DNA of 6,706 nt from Chitinivibrionales bacterium (lineage in GTDB: Bacteria; Fibrobacterota; Chitinivibrionia; Chitinivibrionales; WJMI01). Every line of letters starts with the position of its first letter. Within the stretch, counting starts at the first letter, position 1. A program made the translations under genes and the position numbers. Below the pieces are notes generated by a model that was not told the origin of the DNA, searched no databases, and saw only the letters and a list, made by a program, of their open reading frames with translations. Where the stretch lies: positions 1 through 6,706 of the forward strand of contig WJJU01000502.1 in the NCBI GenBank assembly GCA_014729595.1, written 5' to 3'. This document shows positions 1 to 6,381 of this stretch, piece after piece.

Positions 1-768
1 GAATCGGCAGCGGGTACCGGTCTGATTAATTTCGGGGAAGCAGGCTACCAGATCGGCGGTGTCGATCGAAGGAAGGTCTATAAAGGAAAAGCCGGGGGTG
101 TCGGCGATATAGCTCCCCTGATCGTGGCGAAGAAGCGTGGTGTGGGTGGTGGTATGTACGCCGCGCTCGAGTTTTTCGGACAGCTCCCGGGTGCGAAATT
201 CGTGATCGGGGAAAATACGGCGAAGCAGAGAGCTTTTTCCGACACCTGATACGCCCGCCACGCAGGAGATTTTCCCCCGGCATTCCGTAAGTATCGAATC
301 GAGCCCTTCACCGGTCTGGGCGGATGAGGCAAGGACGGTGTAGCCGACTCGCTCATAAGTGGCGCGAAGTTCACGGGCGGTTTCGTGATCATCTTTATTG
401 AACAAGTCGATCTTGTTTATTACAATCACCGTTACAAGCTCATGGAGTTCCGCATTAAGCAGAAACCGGTCTATCGTCTCGTATGAAACGGCGGGCTCAC
501 GAACCGTGTTGACGAAAACCACCAGATCAAGGTTTGCCATGGGAGGCCGTGGAAGATAAGTGCGTCGGGGAAGAATCGTCATTACTAAGGCTTCGAAGGT
601 ATCGGAATTGGTTACACGCAGTTCAACGCGATCACCAACACATATTCGCCGGAATCGCTTACGCAAGGCGCCCAGAGGCGTAGCTCGAAAACGCCCCACG
701 GCAGTATCGACAACACAATAATTTTTCCATTCTTCTACAACGATCCCAGTCATGGCGGTAGTGTGCAT
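1..768 (-). CDS. rsgA: Ribosome small-subunit-dependent GTPase A (RsgA), partial at the window edge
   Basis: This is a circularly permuted GTPase that checks late maturation of the 30S ribosomal subunit in the cytoplasm; that role is known from the RsgA/YjeQ/YloQ family. I translated it by hand because the reading frame runs off the window without a stop. Numbered from the ATG at 753, an N-terminal OB-fold stretch (about 1-65) is followed by the GTPase motifs in permuted order: G4 NKID (113-116), G5-like SSAQTG (143-148), P-loop GVSGVGKSS (167-175), the switch segment RGVHTTTHTTLL (197-208) and G3 DTPG (218-221). The window ends at C-R-F (249-251). The Cys is the expected first zinc ligand, and the rest of the zinc-binding C-terminal domain lies outside. 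Two in-frame ATGs exist, at 768 and 753. I chose 768 because a purine-rich GAAAGAGAGA stretch directly precedes it, but 753 aligns equally well with known RsgA N-termini. The gene is divergent from larC. Identity is secure; the exact start is not. Confidence 0.95.
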   Translation of the reverse strand, partial: MHTTAMTGIVVEEWKNYCVVDTAVGRFRATPLGALRKRFRRICVGDRVELRVTNSDTFEALVMTILPRRTYLPRPPMANLDLVVFVNTVREPAVSYETIDRFLLNAELHELVTVIVINKIDLFNKDDHETARELRATYERVGYTVLASSAQTGEGLDSILTECRGKISCVAGVSGVGKSSLLRRIFPDHEFRTRELSEKLERGVHTTTHTTLLRHDQGSYIADTPGFSFIDLPSIDTADLVACFPEINQTGTRCRF

Positions 769-1037
769 TCTCTCTTTCAATTTCGAATATGGTTGTTGAC
801 TATAACCGAAAAATTACTACAAGGCGTCTCATGAATGTGCCGTAAGAATGTCGGCGTTTGATTGGAACAGTTACGGTACAATGGGAACCTCCGGATATAT
901 ATTGCTTTTCCGGCGTGTCCGATGACTTGTTTGTGCATGCGGAATTCGTAAGGGGATAAACCCATATACGCTGACTTTGCGTGCAATTCGAGAGTAAAGT
1001 CGCCGCTTCCCGGATCCGCCTTCCCGTCCACCGCCAT

Positions 1038-1197
1038 CCCGCTCAGTGGGAGGAAACCGGGCCCCTTCCTCGCAAGCGGAGGAGGGGATGTGAATCCCAT
1101 TTCCGGGGAATAGCGAGGAAAAAGAGAGAGGAAAACCGCCTTGCTCATCCCGCGGGCCGAAAAAGGGGGGCATTCGGTGGGATGAGGTGTAAATGCC
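1038..1197. other. Potentially structured RNA or regulatory segment upstream of larC
   Basis: Several inverted repeats are packed here. GGAAA (1052-1056) pairs with TTTCC (1100-1104). Inside it, CCCC-TT-CCTC (1062-1071) pairs with GAGG-A-GGGG (1079-1087) with one bulge. GGGAT (1085-1089) pairs with ATCCC (1094-1098) across a GTGA loop, which fits the GNRA tetraloop class; this pairing competes with the previous one. CTCATCCC (1144-1151) pairs perfectly with GGGATGAG (1179-1186) and encloses CCGAA/TTCGG (1157-1161/1173-1177). GGCATT (1169-1174) pairs with AATGCC (1192-1197) and excludes the inner part of that stem. Mutually exclusive pairings ahead of a T-rich tract are typical of leader RNAs that switch, but no known riboswitch class is recognisable. 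In a GC-rich stretch some pairing is expected by chance, and the transcribed strand is unknown. Confidence 0.35.
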
Positions 1198-1293
1198 AAG
1201 TGACGATTTTATTTTTTCGCGTTGTGATATGTCTCGTCGCCGATTTGGCTTAAAGTGCGGGCGTTATCCCTGTTTTGCCGATTAGGATTATCG

Positions 1294-1304
1294 AGGAGGA
1301 GAGG
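1294..1304 (+). promoter_or_regulatory. Ribosome binding site of larC
   Basis: AGGAGG (1294-1299), running on into GGAGAGG (1298-1304), ends 6 bases before the ATG at 1311. This is the strongest Shine-Dalgarno sequence in the window and fixes the larC start. Confidence 0.85.
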
Positions 1305-1310
1305 CACTGA

Positions 1311-2495
1311 ATGAGAACAATTACTTTTAGGACGGTTTGCGGGGCAAGCGGTGACATGATCCTTGCCGCACTGATTGATTTGGGTGTTGATGCGAATTAT
1401 CTCAATAAAGAGACGGCCAAGCTGGGGATAGAGGGTTTACAAGTAGGGGTGGGGAAAGCCAAAATGGGCGGTATCGCCTGCTCACGAATGGAACTCGCCT
1501 GGAGCGAGCAGAAGAGCTATCGTCATTTGCCTCAGATATTGAATATGATTGACGGCAAAGGTTATCCACCGCGAGTTCTCGAGCGATGTAAACGGGTATT
1601 GCGGCGCTTGGCCGAAGCCGAATCTAAAGTACACGGTATTGCCGTTGAGAAGGTGCACTTTCATGAAATTGGTGCCGTCGATACTATCATCGATGTCCTT
1701 GGGGCTTGCTTATGCCTGGAATACCTGCAAGTCGATCGGGTTGTGTTCTCGACGTTAACGGTTGGGTATGGTACGATCGACTGTGAGCATGGAATCATGC
1801 CGGTGCCTGTTCCGGCAACCGCCGAAATGCTTAGAGGGTTGCGTTTTTCCTCTATAGATGTGCCGACCGAAATACTCACTCCAACCGGTTGTGCCATTTT
1901 AACCGCTCTGGGGGAGCAAACAATGGAACATGTCGCCGGAACGCTGCTTGGCGTTGGTTACGGATGCGGTACCAAGATATTCCAGCGATACCCCAATGTT
2001 CTTCGTACCGAGCTGGTAGACGATGAGGCGGCCGAGGATCTTGCTACCGACAGCGTTGCGGTGCTCGAGTCCGATATAGACCACATTTCGGGAGAGGTAT
2101 TGGGTTTTACGGCCGAAGAGCTTTTGGCCGGCGGTGCGCTCGATGTCTCATGGTGTCCGCTGGCCATGAAAAAGGGGCGACCCGGTTATCGTCTCACAGT
2201 CATTGCAAAGCCTGGGGATGAAACGCGGTTGGCCGCGCTAATCATGAAACAGACGCGCACGCTCGGCGTGCGGGTCGGTACGATTTCTCGCTTCGTGGCG
2301 CGGCGCGCGTTTCGCACCACTACTTTTTATGGAGAAGAGCATCAAGAAAAGGTGTGCCGAATAGGGGAGACCACCTTTTCCAAACTCGAATACGAAGCGC
2401 TCGCCGCTCTGGCACGCAGGCGTGGAATTCCGCTTGTTGAGTTGATGAATGAGTATGGGCGAGAGCGCCGTGGGGGCGACAACCCTATCAGGTAA
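1311..2495 (+). CDS. larC: Nickel insertase LarC, nickel-pincer cofactor biosynthesis
   Basis: LarC is the CTP-dependent nickel insertase that completes the nickel-pincer nucleotide (NPN) cofactor of lactate racemase LarA and related enzymes; this role is known for the family (formerly DUF111). The 394-residue product has the usual full length. Visible motifs are GASGDM (11-16), the histidine-rich KVHFHEIGAVDTIID (114-128) typical of the LarC1 half, PVPVPAT (164-170), LTPTG (189-193), and in the LarC2 half GALDV (275-279), MKKGRPG (286-292) and TRTLGVR (315-321). The two halves are one continuous frame, unlike Lactiplantibacillus plantarum, where a programmed frameshift joins LarC1 to LarC2. 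Two departures from the usual family sequence are visible: the N-terminal FD..SGASGDM appears as FRTVCGASGDM, and the usual NIDD motif as SDIDH (254-258). The start is set by the strong AGGAGG upstream. LarA, LarB and LarE are not in the window, so the partner enzyme is unknown. Confidence 0.95.
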   Translation: MRTITFRTVCGASGDMILAALIDLGVDANYLNKETAKLGIEGLQVGVGKAKMGGIACSRMELAWSEQKSYRHLPQILNMIDGKGYPPRVLERCKRVLRRLAEAESKVHGIAVEKVHFHEIGAVDTIIDVLGACLCLEYLQVDRVVFSTLTVGYGTIDCEHGIMPVPVPATAEMLRGLRFSSIDVPTEILTPTGCAILTALGEQTMEHVAGTLLGVGYGCGTKIFQRYPNVLRTELVDDEAAEDLATDSVAVLESDIDHISGEVLGFTAEELLAGGALDVSWCPLAMKKGRPGYRLTVIAKPGDETRLAALIMKQTRTLGVRVGTISRFVARRAFRTTTFYGEEHQEKVCRIGETTFSKLEYEALAALARRRGIPLVELMNEYGRERRGGDNPIR

Positions 2496-2593
2496 CGGTC
2501 ATCGGGTCGCACTGGGGGGGCGGCAAAGTCGACAGTCGGAGAGGTGGTCCCTGGAATGCATGGCCGAGAGGTTCCGCCAACTGTCTCAAGCTT

Positions 2594-2630
2594 GGGGGAG
2601 CCGTTTCCAAGGCGCCGTGCGGGCTCCCTC
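2594..2630. terminator. Inverted repeat between convergent larC and the ykgJ-like gene
   Basis: GGGAGCC (2596-2602) pairs perfectly with GGCTCCC (2622-2628). It extends outward by one G-T and one G-C pair to 9 bp (2594-2602/2622-2630), with a 19-base loop. Its position between two convergent genes suits a bidirectional terminator. No T-tract follows on either strand, so it is not a standard intrinsic terminator; it may assist Rho-dependent ending or be chance. The rest of the gap (2496-2634) contains a run of seven G (about 2514-2520) and nothing else I recognise. Confidence 0.3.
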
Positions 2631-2634
2631 TCCA

Positions 2635-3279
2635 TCAACGGCTTTCCAGGAGACGGGCAAGTAGCGGGCGGAGACCCGTGATACCTTTGTAGCGCACAAA
2701 ACGTTCATGAAGCAGGTCCAGGAGTTCGCTTGCTTCTTCCTCTAAATCCAAGAGGTATGTGCGCACATCGCTTTCGTCTACATGATCAGGTACGCAGAAG
2801 AATGGGTCCGAGAAATTGAGATAGATGCGGCAGCTCAAAGGGCGCACGGAATAAATGCTGCACGTGCCGTCAGGGTTTAAGAGTGCGCAAGGACGTTCAA
2901 GGCGGTAGTAGCTTGCCAAGAGCAGTTCGACGCGGTCCTCTTCGGAAAGCTGGGCTCCCTCTGTTGATTCTCCCAGCTTACGGCCCATTATTTCGTCGAG
3001 GCGTTCCATCTCACGTTCGTCGTCCCTGAATGCCGCCGCAATCTCATTTACTCTCTCGGGAGACTGCTCGACAATGGTTCGGGCGGCGATTTCACCCTCG
3101 AAAGAGTAGACATCCTCGGGCCAGTGAAAACAGCAATAGCGGCATCCTTTTGCGCAAACCAATCGAAGGCCCGCACGGCTTACGACTTCGTTTTGATAAT
3201 GCTCGAACCAAACCAGCACACGAGCAAGATCACCTCTAAATGCTCGACAAAGAGGACCATCATACGGTCGATTCAGCAT
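2635..3279 (-). CDS. YkgJ-family cysteine-cluster protein (putative zinc/iron-binding)
   Basis: The product belongs to the YkgJ/'zinc- or iron-chelating' family, cytoplasmic proteins of largely unknown function. From the ATG at 3279 it has 214 residues. The family signature is clear: C-x3-C-x2-CC at Cys42, 46, 49 and 50, then Cys131, Cys140 and Cys150 in the arrangement C-x8-C-x9-C around SIYSVRPLSCR, and a further Cys162. These eight cysteines could hold a metal ion or cluster. The middle (about 75-125) is charged and helical, and the C-terminus is a Glu/Leu-rich helix. ATG 3279 is the only in-frame ATG and has GGAG nine bases upstream. However, the frame stays open further upstream with plausible protein-like sequence (AQRIHDRIVAELRA), and GTG 3333 or TTG 3411 could be the true start; a TTG at 3411 would overlap the end of the Wzi-like gene. 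It lies downstream of that gene on the same strand, so co-transcription is likely. No function can be assigned. Confidence 0.85.
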   Translation of the reverse strand: MLNRPYDGPLCRAFRGDLARVLVWFEHYQNEVVSRAGLRLVCAKGCRYCCFHWPEDVYSFEGEIAARTIVEQSPERVNEIAAAFRDDEREMERLDEIMGRKLGESTEGAQLSEEDRVELLLASYYRLERPCALLNPDGTCSIYSVRPLSCRIYLNFSDPFFCVPDHVDESDVRTYLLDLEEEASELLDLLHERFVRYKGITGLRPLLARLLESR

Positions 3280-3391
3280 GGCCCTCAGCTCCGCGACAAT
3301 TCGGTCGTGTATGCGTTGAGCCGATGGGGGCACGGGAATCGGAGGCCGTGACGACTCGTTTTCGACGGAGTACGTCTTGACTCGATAGTTT

Positions 3392-4888
3392 CTATTCTTT
3401 TTTGCGCTCAAAATTGACGGAAAAGTTGTAGTGACCGGTAACGGTAAATGCCACACGCGGATCGTAGGCAAAGCCGGTAGACCCGGTGTGGTCGCCGTTT
3501 TCGATCCATCGGTTGTCTATTTTCAGGTGGAATGCTACGAAATCACGTATATATGCGTGCGCTTCGATCGGCACGGAAACCACCGTACTGATATTACTCC
3601 TTTGCGAAAGGGGATCTTCTTTGCGATATCCCAGCGAATGTGAAGAACTGTCGGGCTTGTCCCAGGAAGTCCAGATAGTATTGGTGTCTTGACGGGCGAA
3701 TGAAATGCCCGCCGACGCCGCCCAGTAGTTGTCGCCAACCACCGTCACCATGGCCCTAAGCTCATCACCGTCGACACGCGGATATCCCAGCCCACGTCCT
3801 AAATACGTATAGCGTTCACCCTTGAGTGTATTAGGACGGCTGACCGTATACATCCATTTCGAAAGGTAGCGGTAATCAACCGTAAAATGGTGAATACGGT
3901 TCAGGGGAAGCGGATCTTTCCAAACCGCACCTACGTCGCAGGCCCAGTGCATGGGTTCCTGGTCACCCTTGCTTTCGTTGTCTACCTGAAAGTCGTCGAG
4001 TACGACCTGTCCTCGGAGAATAACGCTCTTGGTGAATGGATGAGCCCAACCCTGAAAGCCAAGCATCAGGTTACCGGCACCTTCGTGGTTGGTATTAATC
4101 ACCGAGTAGATACCCACGGGGTTGATGTACTGAAGGTCCGGGAACCCCTTATCGCGCGAGAATAGAACTGTTTCCGACACGCCGATCGATCCCCAATCGC
4201 CGAGAATGAAATTCAACGCATGGGCGGTAAAATACCGACATCGGTGACGTGAACCTCCAATGTCGACATTTGAATGGGTGAGGGGGAAAGCGGCGAAAAG
4301 GTGGCGGAACTCTAAAAACGGGACATGAAACCGCCACTCGAATGCATCGTACGTAAACGGATTGTCGGAGAGCAGAATGCTGCGATCGACAAAAGGTCCC
4401 CAATTTCTATTGAGCCGTCCCAGGCGCGCAAAGCCATATTTGCCGCTATACTGCACATAGGCTTCTTCGATACGCCCGGCGGCGCCTCGATCGGTATGCC
4501 AAACGTAATCCGCGTGGTCTTGGTACTGCTGCTCGACATCGAGTACGGTTCGCACGCTGAACGGCCCGAAGACAAAATCGCTCAGGGCATCGAACTTAAC
4601 GTTGGTATGTTGATCATGCGGATATTCTTCACTGTCGTAGCTCAAGCTTAACGAGGGCTCGAATGTCCATTGGTAGCGTGGGCCCGGCGTCACACTAGGC
4701 CATAAGCGATATGTGAACACCCCGCCCGGGCCGATATCGTCCCAGAACAGTCGACTGGGCGATGAAATCAGCTCTCCGCGCTCGGCGGTAATATCGGCAA
4801 AGGGACGACGCCAGTTACCCAACGGCATCGCCTGAAGGCTCAGACCGGACGTCAGCACGAGCGCAACGACGGCGCTAGTACGCTTCAT
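3392..4888 (-). CDS. Wzi-like capsule-assembly outer-membrane beta-barrel protein
   Basis: This is a predicted 498-residue outer-membrane protein. The ATG at 4888 opens a signal peptide: MKR, a hydrophobic stretch (about 5-18), and a likely cleavage after Leu-Gln-Ala (20). The rest is rich in aromatic residues and alternating beta-strand-like patterns (for example FTYRLWPSV, FAFRHLF-like segments) and has no long hydrophobic helix. The segment GRLNRNWGPF (157-166), followed by LLSDNP, resembles the conserved GR...WG...LLS core of the Wzi capsule-assembly family (Pfam Caps_assemb_Wzi). The end VTGHYNFSVNF plus a short charged tail is compatible with a terminal barrel strand. Wzi in Escherichia coli binds capsular polysaccharide at the surface; a similar role here is inference. 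The start overlaps the end of the sugar-transferase gene by 14 bases (4875-4888). There is no Shine-Dalgarno before the ATG, so translational coupling is likely. A longer frame from a TTG at 4957 exists but would spoil the signal peptide. Confidence 0.8.
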   Translation of the reverse strand: MKRTSAVVALVLTSGLSLQAMPLGNWRRPFADITAERGELISSPSRLFWDDIGPGGVFTYRLWPSVTPGPRYQWTFEPSLSLSYDSEEYPHDQHTNVKFDALSDFVFGPFSVRTVLDVEQQYQDHADYVWHTDRGAAGRIEEAYVQYSGKYGFARLGRLNRNWGPFVDRSILLSDNPFTYDAFEWRFHVPFLEFRHLFAAFPLTHSNVDIGGSRHRCRYFTAHALNFILGDWGSIGVSETVLFSRDKGFPDLQYINPVGIYSVINTNHEGAGNLMLGFQGWAHPFTKSVILRGQVVLDDFQVDNESKGDQEPMHWACDVGAVWKDPLPLNRIHHFTVDYRYLSKWMYTVSRPNTLKGERYTYLGRGLGYPRVDGDELRAMVTVVGDNYWAASAGISFARQDTNTIWTSWDKPDSSSHSLGYRKEDPLSQRSNISTVVSVPIEAHAYIRDFVAFHLKIDNRWIENGDHTGSTGFAYDPRVAFTVTGHYNFSVNFERKKE

Positions 4889-6251
4889 CTTGGCGAAAGA
4901 AAACAAGGAAAGTCTTGAAGATAATAGTGATATCAAGCCAAATGCTCCAGCTATCAATATATTTAAGATCGAGTTTTACGATTTCGTCGAAGTCGGTGAT
5001 TTTGTTGCGACCACTGACCTGCCACATGCCCGTGATACCGGGGCGGGTACTGATCCTTCGATGATGCCATTTTTGATATTTGCTTACTTCGGAAGGGGTC
5101 GGCGGTCTCGTGCCGACAAGTGACATTTCGCCTTTTAAGACATTGATAAACTGAGGAAACTCATCGAGGCTGAGCCTTCGGATTAGTCCTCCAACCGGTG
5201 TCACTCGTGGATCGTCTTTAAGCTTGAACACCGCCCCCTGCAATTCGTTTTTCGCCTCAAGCTCCTCTTTTCGTTCTTCGGCATCCATGTACATGGAGCG
5301 AAATTTATAGATCACGAAACGTTTCCCGTTTCTGCCGACCCTGACCTGTTTGAAAAACACCGGCCCCCGTGAGGTTAGCTTTATGGCCAAGGCGAGCCAG
5401 GGGTAAAACAACATGAGAATGAGAATGCCGACCAGCGAACCGGCAATATCGAATGCGCGCTTAAATATCTCTTGATCGGGATCGAGTTCGACCGTATGCG
5501 ATACAAGAGTCGCATGACTCATGAATTGGTGGTACTCCCACCGTGCAAAATGTGTGGCGCTCGATAAATTCAGGAATACGCGGGCGGGACGCCCCATGTC
5601 TTCACAGGTACGAAGATAGGGGTCAATGCGAAAGCCTTCTCTGCTGATTGCCCGAGGAATGCAGAAAAAAACCTCTTCTATGTAGCTCGTTTTAAGCACT
5701 TCTTCAAACTGCACCGGAGAAATCGAAAGGTCGAGTTTTCTAACGATCCGCAACCCCCATTCGGGGTGCATGTTAATCTCTTGCATAAGCTGCGCGGCTA
5801 TGCGTCCGCGGCCGAATAAAATTATCGGTGTGGTATTGCGATTGCTGCGGCGAAGTTGAGCGAATAGCTCTTTGAGCAGGAGTTTTTCGGCGGCTATGAA
5901 CACAAAAGCCAAGCCGGCAAATACTAGGTAGAACGTGCGGCTGGTGTAGCTGTCCGGCACCATGTAGAGAATGGCCGCGCCCAAAATTCCCGCGGAAATG
6001 AAAATCATTACTACTCGGCTTGCTAATCCGTGCATCCAGTTGAACTGCAGGATCGAGAACAAATGCCGAGTCCATGCGAAATAAAGGTAAAATGCCGTGA
6101 ACCCTACCAGCATCGGCCAGTATGTTGGAAGCACCGATAAGAAACGGAATTCCGCTACAAGTCCATGTGTGATATAGAATGCCAGCACGATCAAGACTAC
6201 ATCGATTGCGGCGATTGCTTGTTTGATAAATGTCGAGTGCTCTTTCAACAT
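4875..6251 (-). CDS. Polyprenyl glycosylphosphotransferase (exopolysaccharide/capsule initiating sugar transferase)
   Basis: This 458-residue inner-membrane enzyme should transfer a sugar phosphate from a nucleotide sugar to undecaprenyl phosphate, the first step of exopolysaccharide, capsule or O-antigen repeat-unit synthesis. Four hydrophobic segments (about 11-31, 45-60, 79-98, 107-126) form the N-terminal membrane part. A cytoplasmic Rossmann-like linker follows (TPIILFGRGRIAAQLM, 141-156). The catalytic half begins at FKRAFDIAGS (263-272), with a fifth membrane or re-entrant segment (about 271-291). It shows GPVFFKQVRVGRNGKRF (296-312), YKFRSM (315-320), the SLDEFPQFINVLKGEMSLVG block (361-380), TRPP (381-384) and RPGITGMWQVSGRN (403-416). 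The Asp363-Glu364 pair corresponds to the catalytic Asp-Glu dyad of PglC/WbaP enzymes. The sugar specificity cannot be read from sequence. The start is supported by TTGGAG 11 bases upstream. It is the first gene after a 283-base regulatory-looking gap and leads into the overlapping Wzi-like gene. Confidence 0.95.
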   Translation of the reverse strand: MLKEHSTFIKQAIAAIDVVLIVLAFYITHGLVAEFRFLSVLPTYWPMLVGFTAFYLYFAWTRHLFSILQFNWMHGLASRVVMIFISAGILGAAILYMVPDSYTSRTFYLVFAGLAFVFIAAEKLLLKELFAQLRRSNRNTTPIILFGRGRIAAQLMQEINMHPEWGLRIVRKLDLSISPVQFEEVLKTSYIEEVFFCIPRAISREGFRIDPYLRTCEDMGRPARVFLNLSSATHFARWEYHQFMSHATLVSHTVELDPDQEIFKRAFDIAGSLVGILILMLFYPWLALAIKLTSRGPVFFKQVRVGRNGKRFVIYKFRSMYMDAEERKEELEAKNELQGAVFKLKDDPRVTPVGGLIRRLSLDEFPQFINVLKGEMSLVGTRPPTPSEVSKYQKWHHRRISTRPGITGMWQVSGRNKITDFDEIVKLDLKYIDSWSIWLDITIIFKTFLVFFRQDEAY

Positions 6252-6262
6252 CAGGCGATTGT

Positions 6263-6268
6263 CTCCAA
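6263..6268 (-). promoter_or_regulatory. Ribosome binding site of the sugar transferase
   Basis: TTGGAG on the minus strand contains GGAG (6266-6263), 11 bases ahead of the ATG at 6251. The spacing is slightly long but no better start or site is near. Confidence 0.55.
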
Positions 6269-6285
6269 TACTCGCGGCCTAATAC

Positions 6286-6335
6286 GCCCCTAAGCTTTCT
6301 GAGCCGCCTACTTGCCTTTTCTCAAGCATAGGGGC
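6286..6335 (-). promoter_or_regulatory. Stem-loop in the leader of the polysaccharide operon
   Basis: In the minus-strand transcript GCCCCTATGCTT (6335-6324) pairs with AAGCTTAGGGGC (6297-6286) at 11 of 12 positions, with a single T-T mismatch, enclosing a 26-base loop in which TGAG/CTCA can pair further. It ends about 20 bases before the transferase ribosome binding site. It is not followed by a T-tract, so it is more likely an RNA-stability, pausing or regulator-binding element than a terminator. No known leader element (such as the ops/JUMPstart sequence) matches it. Confidence 0.5.
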
Positions 6336-6344
6336 CGGCATTTT

Positions 6345-6358
6345 GTGTGATTTCACAC
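6345..6358. promoter_or_regulatory. 14-bp palindrome, possible operator
   Basis: GTGTGA (6345-6350) and TCACAC (6353-6358) form a perfect inverted repeat around two bases. It lies between the putative promoter (-10 near 6382-6387) and the transferase start, the usual place for a repressor site. The half-sites recall TGTGA/TCACA of CRP-type sites, but the spacer is 2 rather than 6 bases, so a CRP assignment is not supported. As RNA it could instead form a small GTGTG/CACAC hairpin. Confidence 0.4.
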
Positions 6359-6381
6359 TGCGTGGCGAGGTCTTATGTGCT

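Larger units (their letters stand above)
769..1310. other. Long divergent intergenic region between rsgA and larC with clustered inverted repeats
   Basis: About 540 bases lie between the divergent starts of rsgA and larC without a gene I can support. The left third (769-960) is mixed composition and probably carries the rsgA promoter; a TATAGT on the minus strand (799-804) could be a -10 box but has no good -35. The centre (about 1038-1197) is GC-rich and purine-biased with several inverted repeats, described separately. It is followed by a T-rich tract (about 1206-1217). The final 90 bases lead into a strong larC ribosome binding site; I found no clear sigma-70-type promoter for larC there. 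Open frames exist on both strands (for example minus 777-1199 and plus 981-1253), but they use poor or TTG starts and match no family I know. Confidence 0.6.

Noticed and set aside
777..1199. 140-codon open frame on the minus strand ending 8 bases before the rsgA start
   Set aside because: The start is TTG with no ribosome binding site, the N-terminal half is proline-rich and repetitive in composition, and no family resemblance is visible. The close spacing to rsgA keeps it barely possible as a small hypothetical gene.
981..1253. 90-codon open frame on the plus strand upstream of larC
   Set aside because: Arginine-rich low-quality sequence covering the inverted repeats, with no ribosome binding site and no recognisable domain.
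2540..2585. tRNA-like words (GGAGAGGTGG, GGTTC, CCGCCA)
   Set aside because: No cloverleaf can be folded: the T-arm and anticodon stem do not pair and the acceptor ends do not match.
2449..2664. Small plus-strand frame overlapping the end of larC
   Set aside because: Out of frame with larC, crosses into the convergent gene, and has no family signature; most likely a shadow frame.
3392..3471. Start of the YkgJ-like gene at TTG 3471
   Set aside because: It would overlap the Wzi-like gene by 80 bases using a TTG without a ribosome binding site; later starts are better.
6270..6310. ops/JUMPstart (RfaH) element ahead of the polysaccharide genes
   Set aside because: Only loose similarity (GGGGCGTATTAGG); the conserved GGCGGTAGCGT core is not present.
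6345..6358. CRP-type binding site
   Set aside because: The half-sites TGTGA/TCACA are present but separated by two bases rather than the six of the CRP consensus.
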